Virus record (IMG/VR): IMGVR_UViG_3300044808_000089
Span: 1 to 40,883 of that record
Direction: 5' to 3' (one strand)
DNA: 40,883 bases
DNA from: a virus
The notes beneath the pieces were generated by a model that searched no databases, had not been told where the DNA came from, and saw nothing but the letters and a program-made list of their open reading frames with translations. The translations under genes were made by a program, and so were the position numbers. Positions 5,945-12,275 of the stretch are shown one piece after another (the stretch's first letter is position 1; each line of letters opens with the position of its first letter).

Positions 5945-6105
5945 GGAAATTCACTTGAAACTGTTGACGATACTGAGATTGATTCTATCCATGGATAGGT
6001 GAGTAACCACGCCCTGAACGTTACAGGTGACGTACTCAGTCATAAGGCACACTCTGGTTAGCGTGAAGATTACACGCCTACATCAACAGATTTAAATGAA
6101 CTTCC
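5945..6105 (-). ncRNA. Long-range helix motif, copy 1, enclosing a branched RNA domain
   Basis: On the minus strand GGAAGTTCA (6097-6105) pairs with TGAATTTCC (5945-5953). After a symmetric 7/7 internal loop, CTGTTGATG (complement of 6081-6089) pairs with CGTCAACAG (5961-5969). Inside are GCGTG/CACGC, TAACCA/TGGTTA with an inner CCTG/CAGG hairpin, and a perfect 14-bp palindrome CTATCCATGGATAG. Compared with copy 2, the first helix and the 3' loop strand are conserved, while the second helix differs in sequence but keeps pairing. Confidence 0.65.
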
Positions 6106-6191
6106 TACCTCAGTCCATCCAATAATCGCCGCCTCCGGTAATGAACACAATTATTGAATGAAGTGGGGTAACAATTTATTTACTAAACGCT

Positions 6192-6259
6192 GCTGGCGAC
6201 CGTTAGGAGAATGAGGAATTATGGGGTCTATATGCCTAGGCGCATCTCTCCCTACCAGC
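6192..6259 (-). ncRNA. Leader stem-loop downstream of the early attenuator
   Basis: GCTGG with CCAGC (outer) and TAGGGAGA with TCTCCTA (inner, minus-strand reading) close a loop that contains the palindrome GCCTAGGC. It lies between the leader terminator and RNA module copy 1 and is part of the same leftward leader. No coding potential is apparent from 6112 to 6270. Confidence 0.5.
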
Positions 6260-6273
6260 AACATTCAGGAAAC

Positions 6274-6324
6274 AAAAACCCCGCCGTCCGACCAAGGAGT
6301 AGCGAGGTTAAATGTTGGTCGGAC
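6274..6324 (-). terminator. Leader terminator with a competing antiterminator stem (early leftward transcript)
   Basis: On the minus strand AACCTCGC pairs with GCGGGGTT (one G-U) and is followed by TTTTTG, an intrinsic terminator only about 70 nt into the transcript. A perfect 9-bp stem, GTCCGACCA (6316-6324) with TGGTCGGAC (6286-6294), overlaps it and cannot form at the same time, since the terminator's 5' arm lies in its loop and its 3' arm follows. This is the layout of an attenuator. Confidence 0.65.
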
Positions 6325-6352
6325 ATTTGTTTATTTGGCTGTTGTTTTCTTT

Positions 6353-6380
6353 ATCATAGCAAGTCTATAAACGCCGTCAA
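6353..6380 (-). promoter_or_regulatory. Early leftward promoter
   Basis: TTGACG (-35, complement of 6375-6380), 16-bp spacer, TATGAT (-10, complement of 6353-6358). The -35 directly abuts a TTATCCAC box. The start is followed by AAAGAAAA, as at the late leftward promoter. It would drive the structured RNAs and the small-gene/nuclease/integrase block. Confidence 0.7.
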
Positions 6381-6415
6381 GTGGATAACTCTAAAATTTT
6401 CTATAACTTATCCAC
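6381..6415. promoter_or_regulatory. Symmetric operator-like site: inverted TTATCCAC boxes between divergent promoters
   Basis: GTGGATAA (6381-6388) and TTATCCAC (6408-6415) are perfect inverted repeats 19 bp apart. Each box touches the -35 element of one of the two divergent promoters. The box matches the core of the DnaA box (TTATCCACA), so binding by host DnaA or by a phage regulator is possible. Confidence 0.7.
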
Positions 6416-6443
6416 TTTACAGATTCTATCCCATTGATATAAT
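6416..6443 (+). promoter_or_regulatory. Early rightward promoter
   Basis: TTTACA (6416-6421), 16-bp spacer, TATAAT (6438-6443). It mirrors the leftward promoter around the TTATCCAC pair and would drive 6492-8229, which ends at the terminator at 8238. Confidence 0.75.
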
Positions 6444-6491
6444 AAAGTTACTATCAAAGGTCGAAGTCTCACCAATTAATCACTTTAAAAA

Positions 6492-6671
6492 ATGAATAAA
6501 ACAAGAGAAATAACAAAAGAGGATATTGGTGTGTCTCTCAAATGGCTGGAAGGAAAACAGCCTTTAGCCGAAGTCTCAAAACACTTCCAAGTGTTCAATA
6601 TGAACTCGTATCACCGGCTTGCTATGTGTCTTCGTGAAGCCTATAAAGACGGAAAATTAATAATCAAATAA
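6492..6671 (+). CDS. Small HTH-like protein, 59 aa
   Basis: Starts MNKTREITKEDIGVSLKWL and continues with LAEVSKHFQVFNMNSY, which reads like a helix-turn-helix (an 'LAEVSKHFQV' first helix and a following recognition helix). It is the first gene after the early rightward promoter, the place where phages often encode a regulator. It ends immediately before the next ATG (TAAATG). The HTH call is by pattern only; it is the best candidate for a transcription regulator in the window, since no classical CI/Cro repressor is visible. Confidence 0.65.
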   Translation: MNKTREITKEDIGVSLKWLEGKQPLAEVSKHFQVFNMNSYHRLAMCLREAYKDGKLIIK

Positions 6672-6869
6672 ATGACTAAAGAAATTAACGAACGGTATGT
6701 GAAATTATCCTCACGACTTCCGTTCGATAAAGACATTGCTCTTGGTGATGACATCACAGTTGTTATCAACAATAAAAGCTATATCGCCAACTGTGTGAAA
6801 GTTGCCCATCTCGACAAACAAGATGGCTCAATGGATATTGTTTATAACCTAAAATTCCTCGCAGAATGA
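6672..6869 (+). CDS. Small hypothetical protein, 65 aa, beta-rich
   Basis: Not recognised. Alternating hydrophobic strands (DDITVVINNKSYIANCVKVA, then MDIVYNLKFL) suggest a small beta-barrel or OB-like fold. It follows its upstream neighbour without a gap and overlaps the next gene by 4 bp (ATGA), so it is translated as part of one operon. Confidence 0.7.
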   Translation: MTKEINERYVKLSSRLPFDKDIALGDDITVVINNKSYIANCVKVAHLDKQDGSMDIVYNLKFLAE

Positions 6870-7153
6870 AACTATTAAAATGGCTGTTTGAGCCACAATT
6901 CAGTGGTCTTGAAGCTTTAGGAATCATACTAATTTCTGTCATATCTTATTCCTCAAGCGATTGGTTCCTACTTCTATACATCCCTCTATTCATTGTGAAT
7001 GGATTTATAAATACATGGTTATTTTTATCTAAATATCCTCAACCCAACGTCCATGTTAAGAGTTTAGAAGAAGCCATAGAACTGATTAAAAAGAATGGAG
7101 AAGAACGTAATAATGGACTGAATATCATTGTAGATAATCCAATCAATAATTAA
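6866..7153 (+). CDS. Small membrane protein, 95 aa
   Basis: Two hydrophobic segments are visible: about residues 15-35 (EALGIILISVISYSS) and 36-58 (WFLLLYIPLFIVNGFINTWL). A cytoplasmic-looking charged tail (EEAIELIKKNGEERN) follows. Function unknown; a superinfection-exclusion or inner-membrane accessory role is possible but not shown. The ATGA overlap with the previous gene fixes the start. Confidence 0.7.
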   Translation: MKLLKWLFEPQFSGLEALGIILISVISYSSSDWFLLLYIPLFIVNGFINTWLFLSKYPQPNVHVKSLEEAIELIKKNGEERNNGLNIIVDNPINN

Positions 7154-7162
7154 CTCACAACT

Positions 7163-7864
7163 ATGAAATATCCCAGCACAAATATCACCTTTGGAGGAAT
7201 GGAGGACGGAGGACTCACTGTTAAAGTCAAAGACTCCTCGAATCCCAAAACTAAATGGATAGTTTGGAAAGCTGACAAAGAAAACCCCAATCAAGACAGT
7301 GAAGCCTTCGCTGATTTGCAAAGAGTAAAATTCGGGGAAGTAATCGGCGTAACGTATGGAGAAAAAGAAAAATCCTTCACTGGCAGAGAAGGCAATACCA
7401 TCACTTACACAGAACGAACAATTTATAAAGTATTGCCTCCTGTAGCCCAACCAGCTCCGCAGCCTCATCAAGTATCATCTCAGGCAAAAACAAGCCCTAG
7501 CGTGTCAAATACAGCCTCTCAGAGCAAATCTGATGCACAATCTGATGATAACTATTGGGATAAGAAAGCATATAAGCAATGTCTTTGGAATTACTGGTTA
7601 GCCCTGAACACTCCAGAGAAGTTAGGCAGGACTCAGAACGCTAAACTATCAGATATTGAAATGGATTCCGTATGGATTGTATTCAAACAGATTGAAGCTG
7701 ATGCTGATAGACGTTTCTCCCCACTTGCTCAAGCTGTTCAGAAAACAAACCCTGACTTCTTCAAACAAGATGAACAATTACCAATAATCAATCAGGATGA
7801 GGAAATGCCACCCATTGAAACTTATGATGAGAATGAAGTAAGCGTAGAAGATGTTCCGTTTTAA
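7163..7864 (+). CDS. Probable single-stranded DNA-binding protein with SSB-type acidic tip
   Basis: A 233-residue protein. Residues 1-95 are beta-rich (PKTKWIVWKADKE, FGEVIGVTYGEKEKSFTG, ITYTERTIYKVLP) and could be an OB-type domain. Residues 95-130 are a Pro/Gln/Ser linker, 130-185 a helical domain (YKQCLWNYWLALNTPEKLG), and the last residues are acidic and end EVSVEDVPF, very like the DDDIPF tip with which SSB recruits partner proteins. It probably coats ssDNA during phage replication or recombination. The N-terminal fold differs from canonical SSB and is not proven. It is the only recognisable replication-type gene in the early rightward operon. Confidence 0.65.
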   Translation: MKYPSTNITFGGMEDGGLTVKVKDSSNPKTKWIVWKADKENPNQDSEAFADLQRVKFGEVIGVTYGEKEKSFTGREGNTITYTERTIYKVLPPVAQPAPQPHQVSSQAKTSPSVSNTASQSKSDAQSDDNYWDKKAYKQCLWNYWLALNTPEKLGRTQNAKLSDIEMDSVWIVFKQIEADADRRFSPLAQAVQKTNPDFFKQDEQLPIINQDEEMPPIETYDENEVSVEDVPF

Positions 7865-7893
7865 TTAAATAGGGTAGTGACCAACGCTAAAAA

Positions 7894-8229
7894 ATGTCAG
7901 CAGATATGATGATTATATCCAAAGAAGATAATTCTTCTTTTGAGGGTGATGGGACAGACAAAGCTTTCCAGATAGATGAAACTTCTATGGGCGAACCTTG
8001 GACTGAATTCGGTAAATGGTTTGGTGAAAGATACTGTGGCGCACCTGGTATATTAGAACAATTACACGGCATTAGTAGTCATACGTACGTCAAGTTAACA
8101 GATGTTGACATTGATGCCATCTTAAAAGCATTTGATTCCATGGAACATCGAGAAAGTTTAACAAGAGATAAATTAGAGAAGTTTTTGAACGAGCATAAAG
8201 ATAAACATATCAGCACAGAAAATTGGTAG
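7894..8229 (+). CDS. Hypothetical protein, 111 aa
   Basis: Not recognised. Acidic start (MMIISKEDNSSFEGDG), an aromatic patch (EPWTEFGKWFGERYC) and a helical C-terminus (DIDAILKAFDSMEHRESL). The ATG at 7894 may be replaced by ATG at 7906 or 7909. It is the last gene of the early rightward operon and is followed by a terminator at 8238. A position next to the SSB-like gene hints at a DNA-metabolism role, which is inference. Confidence 0.65.
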   Translation: MSADMMIISKEDNSSFEGDGTDKAFQIDETSMGEPWTEFGKWFGERYCGAPGILEQLHGISSHTYVKLTDVDIDAILKAFDSMEHRESLTRDKLEKFLNEHKDKHISTENW

Positions 8230-8237
8230 ATAAAATA

Positions 8238-8261
8238 AACCGCTTGAAAGGGCGGTTTTAT
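8238..8261 (+). terminator. Intrinsic terminator of the early rightward operon
   Basis: AACCGC-loop-GCGGTT followed by TTATAAT, nine bases after the 111-aa gene. Preceding A residues make it potentially active in both directions. Confidence 0.75.
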
Positions 8262-8304
8262 AATTACCATTTTTATTGTAAAACCATTTCAATTTTAGTT
8301 AAAT

Positions 8305-8333
8305 AAAAAAGAGCCTGTTATGTACAGGTACTC
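8305..8333 (-). terminator. Intrinsic terminator of the 69-aa gene
   Basis: On the minus strand GAG(TA)CCTGT-ACATA-ACAGGCTC is followed by six T. The stem has 8 bp with a 2-nt bulge. It ends the short leftward unit that starts near 8640. Confidence 0.75.
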
Positions 8334-8386
8334 AAAGGCGAAAAGCGAATATAATCTTGGCAGGTTGTACTACCCTTTTCGCCTTT
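8334..8386. repeat. Perfect 12-bp inverted repeat in the 3' UTR of the 69-aa gene
   Basis: AAAGGCGAAAAG (8334-8345) and CTTTTCGCCTTT (8375-8386) enclose a 29-nt loop. It lies between the stop of the 69-aa gene and the terminator at 8305-8333, so the leftward mRNA would end in two stacked hairpins. It also works as a rightward terminator (CTTTT). Confidence 0.8.
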
Positions 8387-8391
8387 TAAAT

Positions 8392-8601
8392 TTATCCTAG
8401 AAGGCGGTGACGGTCAGGGGTTAATGCTTCTTCAACGGCATCCCGTTCATTCATTAAAGCGAGTTTTTGTTGCTGGTAAGCAAATTCCAGTAGTTCACCG
8501 AGGCGTTTTTCTTTGTCCTCAATATTATTAATTCGGGTCAATTCAGCCGTCATTTCTTCTGTTACTAAACCGTAATTTCTAAAATCATCACGCTTCTCCA
8601 T
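8392..8601 (-). CDS. Small hypothetical protein, 69 aa, next to the restriction gene
   Basis: Strongly helical and charged (EEMTAELTRINNIEDKEKRL, then LLEFAYQQQKLAL). No HTH is evident, so it is not a clear C (control) protein, but its position divergent from the restriction endonuclease makes a regulatory or immunity role worth testing. The start has a good ribosome binding site (TAGGAGG about 7 nt before ATG). A TATAAT box lies upstream near 8640 on the minus strand. Confidence 0.7.
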   Translation of the reverse strand: MEKRDDFRNYGLVTEEMTAELTRINNIEDKEKRLGELLEFAYQQQKLALMNERDAVEEALTPDRHRLLG

Positions 8602-8673
8602 AAATCCTCCTAAAATCAGTTTCCCTTTTTCTTATATTATAGCGTATTATGCTGCGTTATTGGGGGGTAACGA

Positions 8674-9405
8674 ATGGCGCAGGAGTGGACATTAGAGGCA
8701 GTTAAAAAGCGGCTCATAGAAATTAAACAAAAAGGTTTTATTCCGATTCCTAGCGGAATGCACCGAAGTGATGACGGCATAGTTGGACAGATTTTAGAAC
8801 GCGAATTTGGAGTTGCCGAGAATAATATCAGGCTTGGTGATTTAGGGAAATTCGAGCTAAAAGGAATCCGTAAAACATCAACCAATCTTACGTTATCGCA
8901 CAAGAAACCGGAACGAGGGATGACTCCGATTCAGATATTCGACAAATTCGGTTATATCCGCCCATCGAAAAGCAATCCAAATGTTTTAAAGAAAAAGTTG
9001 TTCGTTACCGTCAAGGGCACGAAAGAAAACAGCGTCAAGCTTCGACTTCGCGGAATAGGAGATGCTGCACTTGATATGGTTACAGGCGCGACGCTTCTGT
9101 GCGAATGGGATTTAACAAATTCGCTTAAAAAGATTGACCAAATTATTTTGGTTTTCGCCGAGAGTAGCGCCAAGACGAGAGATGCAAGCGAAACCTTTCA
9201 TTATCAGAAAGCATTTTTGCTCGATGGATTAAAGCCAATAAAAGATTTGGTTGATAAAGATATTATCGTGATTGATTTTTGTATTGACCAGCCGATTGAC
9301 GAAAGCGGTAAACCGCTTGCTTCGGTTCATGACCGAGGACCGCATATTCGGGTTCCGGTTGCAAAACTTTCTAAAGCATATAATCGAGTTGAACAGATTT
9401 TATAA
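8674..9405 (+). CDS. Type II restriction endonuclease, MvaI/BcnI family
   Basis: A 243-residue protein, the usual size for MvaI/BcnI-type enzymes, which cut CCWGG or CCSGG as monomers. The family signature is visible at residues 36-66: GIVGQILEREFGV (early Glu), then GDLGKFELKGIR with D56, E61 and K63 forming the D-x4-E-x-K centre. A basic segment with SHKKPERGMTP follows, and DRGPHIRVP lies near the C-terminus. The start follows a GGGGGG stretch that can serve as ribosome binding site. It converges with the methyltransferase gene and is separated from it by one shared hairpin terminator. Family assignment is good; the exact target site cannot be read from sequence. Confidence 0.8.
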   Translation: MAQEWTLEAVKKRLIEIKQKGFIPIPSGMHRSDDGIVGQILEREFGVAENNIRLGDLGKFELKGIRKTSTNLTLSHKKPERGMTPIQIFDKFGYIRPSKSNPNVLKKKLFVTVKGTKENSVKLRLRGIGDAALDMVTGATLLCEWDLTNSLKKIDQIILVFAESSAKTRDASETFHYQKAFLLDGLKPIKDLVDKDIIVIDFCIDQPIDESGKPLASVHDRGPHIRVPVAKLSKAYNRVEQIL

Positions 9406-9430
9406 AAAAGCACTACTGAGTAGTGCTAAA
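9404..9430. terminator. Shared hairpin terminator between restriction and methylase genes
   Basis: AGCACTA-CTGAG-TAGTGCT, a perfect 7-bp stem with six T on the leftward side and AAAA on the other. It terminates the leftward methylase transcript; the last methylase codons (stop TAG) lie in it. Confidence 0.8.
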
Positions 9431-10201
9431 AGCAAACGGTAATTCGCTTGCAATCCGGTCTTCTGCCATTTGGCAATATTCCGGCGAAATTTCAATACCG
9501 ATAAAATTCCGTCCCAATCTTTTAGCCGCAAGCGCAGTCGTGCCGCTGCCCATAAATGGGTCTAGGATTACTTGCGCTTCGGTGCTTTCAATGCAGCGTG
9601 AGGGAAGAGCTATAGGAAACGGCGCAGGATGCTTGTTTTTCATTTCCTGATTGAATTCCCAAATATCGCCGTAGCCGTTCGCGCCTTTAACCAGTTTGAA
9701 TTTCTTTTTGGCAATGAGGTAAATCACTTCATAGGTTGGCACGAAATAGCCGGGGTTGAAGTTAAATCCTCCTGCACGCTTCCAGATGATGCATTGACGA
9801 ACTGGGAAATCGTGCAAAATCTCGTAGCGGTCTTGAAGTAAGCCAGCCTGAACGCGAGTCTTATGATTGTAGAAAATCGCGCCATCGTCTTTTAAGAGGC
9901 GCATACATTCGGTTAAAATTTCACGTTGCCACGCAACATACTCGTCATAGGGCATATCGTCGCCGTGATGGGTGTAGCCGTTTTGAAGCGGATTGTTCGC
10001 CCAGCGTCCGGTTTTCGTTCCGGCTTTCATTCCGTTTCCGGTGGAGTTTTTCAGATTATACGGAGGGGAAGTTACAACTAAATCAATGCTGTTATCCGGC
10101 ATCAATTTCATTACTTCAACCGTATCTCCGCAAATTATTTTATTCAGGTATTCGTTTATATCTGACATCTTGGGTGGTGCAATCGTAATAATACTTTCCA
10201 T
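9413..10201 (-). CDS. DNA methyltransferase, TSPPY (probable N4-cytosine) class
   Basis: With the ATG at 10201 (AAAGGAG 9 nt upstream) the protein has 262 residues. The catalytic motif TSPPY is at 44-48 and the AdoMet-binding motif DPFMGSGT at 214-221, so motif order is IV then I, the beta class. TSPPY is typical of N4-cytosine methylases, and MvaI and BcnI are protected by such enzymes, which fits the adjacent endonuclease. The region between (GGFNFNPGYFVPTYEVIYLI) is the usual family core. It should protect the element's own DNA from the neighbouring nuclease. A longer frame starts ten codons upstream but would bury the ribosome binding site. Confidence 0.92.
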   Translation of the reverse strand: MESIITIAPPKMSDINEYLNKIICGDTVEVMKLMPDNSIDLVVTSPPYNLKNSTGNGMKAGTKTGRWANNPLQNGYTHHGDDMPYDEYVAWQREILTECMRLLKDDGAIFYNHKTRVQAGLLQDRYEILHDFPVRQCIIWKRAGGFNFNPGYFVPTYEVIYLIAKKKFKLVKGANGYGDIWEFNQEMKNKHPAPFPIALPSRCIESTEAQVILDPFMGSGTTALAAKRLGRNFIGIEISPEYCQMAEDRIASELPFAFSTTQ

Positions 10202-10224
10202 AGTATAAACTCCTTTTTTAAAAG

Positions 10225-10268
10225 AAACCACTCGAACGAATCGGGTGGTTTTGGCTTCGTTGCGAAGC
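10225..10268. terminator. Two adjacent hairpins between DUF932 and methylase genes
   Basis: AAACCACTCG with CGGGTGGTTT (10225-10251), followed on the minus strand by TCTTTT; and a perfect GCTTCG-TTG-CGAAGC hairpin (10254-10268). They end the upstream leftward gene and insulate the restriction-modification block. Confidence 0.65.
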
Positions 10269-10283
10269 GGGGAATTTGGCAGG

Positions 10284-11495
10284 TTAATTCAGGCAAGTGT
10301 CAATGAATTTGGCGAGCTTGCTTGTCGCCTCAAATTGACTTGTTGGTTGGAGTTTTTTAAAGGCGGTGGTAAAGCTGTTTTCGAGCGACCAGAGATTCAG
10401 AGGTTTAAATTCCTCAAAACTCGGCGCTATGAACAATTCTTTGTGAACCGTGTTCATCATGCTGATTGGAATTTTGTATTTCATAAACGCCTTGTACACG
10501 AGTTCTTGAGCTTTGCCTTCGGTTAAAGCAATTTCTCGCTTTCGGTCAATTGTGCCGGAAAGTCTCAGGAAGCTGCGTTTGATTCGGTCAATACCGATAC
10601 AAAGCGAGTCGTCCAAATTGAACTTGGCGGTATGTTTTGCGGTGAGCGGCTGGTATTCGCCGTTAATCATTCCGTTGGTACAGACTTTAACGACATAGCC
10701 GACTGCCAAAGAAAGGCGAGTAGATTTGTCATTTGAGTTCCGAAGTCCAACAGCGTAATTAACGCCGTTATATTCGTCGTACAACGTAATCAAGCCGTAA
10801 AGCTTAAAGCCATCGGCTGAAACCGCATATTTTTCATCGAGAACGGAGAGTCTTCGGTCCCAAAGTCCATCAAGCAGTTTACGCACAAATTCATGATGCG
10901 CTACTGGCTGCCACGTTGAAGTAGCGACTGGTGTTTCGAGGTCGAAGAGTTCGCTTCTGGTGATATAGCGAGAGCCTTTCGTGCCGAGCATCAATTTAGA
11001 GTCCGGCATCGTAGCGAGTTGTCCGTTTCCTTCGGGCGGATGAATAATCGCTCTGGGAGCGACAATAATAGCGCCTTCTGGCATCGGGTCAATATCAATA
11101 ATTTGGTTGGCGTATTCCGGTTCTTGTGCTTCAAAAGCTTGGGCTAATTCGTCGTCGGCAAAGTCCTTTTCATCTTCGGGGATGAATCCATCATTGTACA
11201 TTACGTCGCCATTGTAATCGTCCATAAATTCGGCGGCTTGGTTGATTTCTTCGGCTGGCGGTGCATAAGCCTCTTGAATCGCTTTTACTAAGCATTCTTC
11301 ATGAAACGGATAACCTTTCCACATTACCTGACAAGTAGCAACGATATGTTCAGTACAGTATTTGCAGTTCATCTGATTCTTCCTTTCTGTGTCTGTGATT
11401 GCGACTTGAATGCAGCAATCGGGATGATAGGGTTTCTGATTCCACCAAAGGTCATAGCCGTTTGGTATCGGTTTAAAACAGTAGTTGCATAACAT
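10284..11495 (-). CDS. DUF932-type phage protein with N-terminal zinc fingers
   Basis: I place the start at ATG 11495 (MLCNYCFKPIPNG), giving 403 residues; the longer frame runs into the upstream zinc-protein gene. Residues 1-70 carry two C-x2-C ... H-x2-C units (CNYC/HPDC and CKYC/HEEC), like small LIM-type fingers. Residues about 70-190 are an acidic linker. The C-terminal 200 residues match the DUF932 pattern of phage and plasmid proteins (LLDGLWDRRLSVLDEKYAVS, YAVGLRNSNDKSTRLSLAVG, VCTNGMINGE). Function of DUF932 is unknown; it is common near replication genes. A fusion of zinc fingers to DUF932 is less usual. Confidence 0.75.
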   Translation of the reverse strand: MLCNYCFKPIPNGYDLWWNQKPYHPDCCIQVAITDTERKNQMNCKYCTEHIVATCQVMWKGYPFHEECLVKAIQEAYAPPAEEINQAAEFMDDYNGDVMYNDGFIPEDEKDFADDELAQAFEAQEPEYANQIIDIDPMPEGAIIVAPRAIIHPPEGNGQLATMPDSKLMLGTKGSRYITRSELFDLETPVATSTWQPVAHHEFVRKLLDGLWDRRLSVLDEKYAVSADGFKLYGLITLYDEYNGVNYAVGLRNSNDKSTRLSLAVGYVVKVCTNGMINGEYQPLTAKHTAKFNLDDSLCIGIDRIKRSFLRLSGTIDRKREIALTEGKAQELVYKAFMKYKIPISMMNTVHKELFIAPSFEEFKPLNLWSLENSFTTAFKKLQPTSQFEATSKLAKFIDTCLN

Positions 11496-11571
11496 AACCG
11501 TCTCTTGCGTCTTTCTTCGCGTCTCCTTCGTTTCAAGATGGAGAATCTCGAATGTGTTGAATGACCCATTA

Positions 11572-11952
11572 TTACCCCCTGCATTCAGAACAGAGATTGC
11601 CTGGGACGACTTGCGGAAAAGCAAAATCACATTGTTCACACTCTTTGTATTTCTTTTGGAAACACGACTCGCAGACAGCTCCTCCACCTGATAAGGCGTG
11701 AGCTTCTTCATTGTTGGTTAATTTATTGCAACCATCACAAATGAAAGTCTCGTCGTTTACGTCTGCTTCAGCTTGTTCAGCTATGGATTTGGGTTCCCTG
11801 ATATTGAAAGTAAGCCCAGGGTGAATGTCGAGTTTGACGTTGATTGAGCCATCACGGTTAACGTAAGCTACGCCAGCGGATTTCCAAAGCGGTTTTCTGT
11901 CTCCGCCTTGCTCCACGATTAAATAAACAATCTTCCTGCCATTATCGTTCAT
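11572..11952 (-). CDS. Zinc-ribbon protein, 126 aa
   Basis: Residues 1-55 form a small beta domain (GRKIVYLIVEQGGDRKPLWK, then GSINVKLDIHPGLTF) typical of phage 'DUF-like' early proteins. The C-terminal 60 residues carry four Cys pairs (FICDGCNKL, VCESCFQ, ECEQCDF, LCSECRG), enough for two zinc sites. An excellent ribosome binding site (AAAAAGGAGAG) precedes the ATG. It lies just after the late-operon terminator and upstream of the DUF932 gene, with which it probably forms a two-gene unit. Confidence 0.75.
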   Translation of the reverse strand: MNDNGRKIVYLIVEQGGDRKPLWKSAGVAYVNRDGSINVKLDIHPGLTFNIREPKSIAEQAEADVNDETFICDGCNKLTNNEEAHALSGGGAVCESCFQKKYKECEQCDFAFPQVVPGNLCSECRG

Positions 11953-11984
11953 TGTTTCTCTCCTTTTTGGTTGTAGAAGGTGCT

Positions 11985-12005
11985 AAAAAAGGGCGCAAAA
12001 CGCCC
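11985..12005 (-). terminator. Strong intrinsic terminator at the end of the late operon
   Basis: On the minus strand GGGCG-TTTTG-CGCCC followed by TTTTTT. It closes the very long leftward structural operon. Confidence 0.85.
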
Positions 12006-12135
12006 TCTGATATAACCCCAGTTGGGCTAAAGCCTACCCAAAGCAACTGATAACGACATTAGTCGTTGGTTTAGCATTGCTCCGTAGCAGGCTCCAGCCA
12101 GCGAATGAATCGCTAGTGGAGGTGTACAAATATTA
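12006..12135 (-). ncRNA. Structured 3' region of the late operon, possible small RNA
   Basis: No ORF. On the minus strand a chain of hairpins runs into the terminator: CTCCA...TGGAG enclosing AGCGA-TTCAT-TCGCT; ACGAC-TAAT-GTCGT; and CAGTT...AACTG enclosing GGG..GCC. With the terminator it would make a compact RNA of about 150 nt. It may be a 3'-end-derived small RNA or a late-mRNA stability element. Confidence 0.55.
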
Positions 12136-12140
12136 AGTTG

Positions 12141-12275
12141 TTAGCATCTATGGAAGTCGTTCTTATTGTAGTCTCTACCGCAGTTATTGCAGTGGCGTTG
12201 GTTTGATTTCGGGTTCTGTTGTTGTCCGACTCTAACGGCTTTTCTGTAGGCTTTCCGTTGTGCTTCTGATTTCAT
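12141..12275 (-). CDS. Small zinc-ribbon protein, 44 aa
   Basis: Starts MKSEAQRKAYRKAVRVGQ, a basic helix, and ends with CNNCGRDYNKNDFHRC, a C-x2-C plus H-x-C site. The ATG overlaps the stop of the holin gene (TAATG), a coupling signal used repeatedly in this operon. Last gene of the late operon. Function unknown. Confidence 0.65.
   Translation of the reverse strand: MKSEAQRKAYRKAVRVGQQQNPKSNQRHCNNCGRDYNKNDFHRC

Noticed and set aside
5439-6105. Group I or II intron as explanation of the structured region
   Set aside because: No P/Q/R/S core of group I and no domain V or reverse transcriptase of group II could be seen; the enclosed gene is not a homing endonuclease.
6211-6495. 94-codon frame on the plus strand
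   Set aside because: It crosses two promoters, the inverted boxes and the leader hairpins; codons look random.
9413-10231. Longer methylase starting at 10231
   Set aside because: The extra codons would contain the AAAGGAG site that fits the ATG at 10201.
10284-11711. Longer 475-aa form of the DUF932 protein
   Set aside because: The extra 72 residues overlap the zinc-protein gene in another frame and look random; the ATG at 11495 starts directly at the zinc finger.
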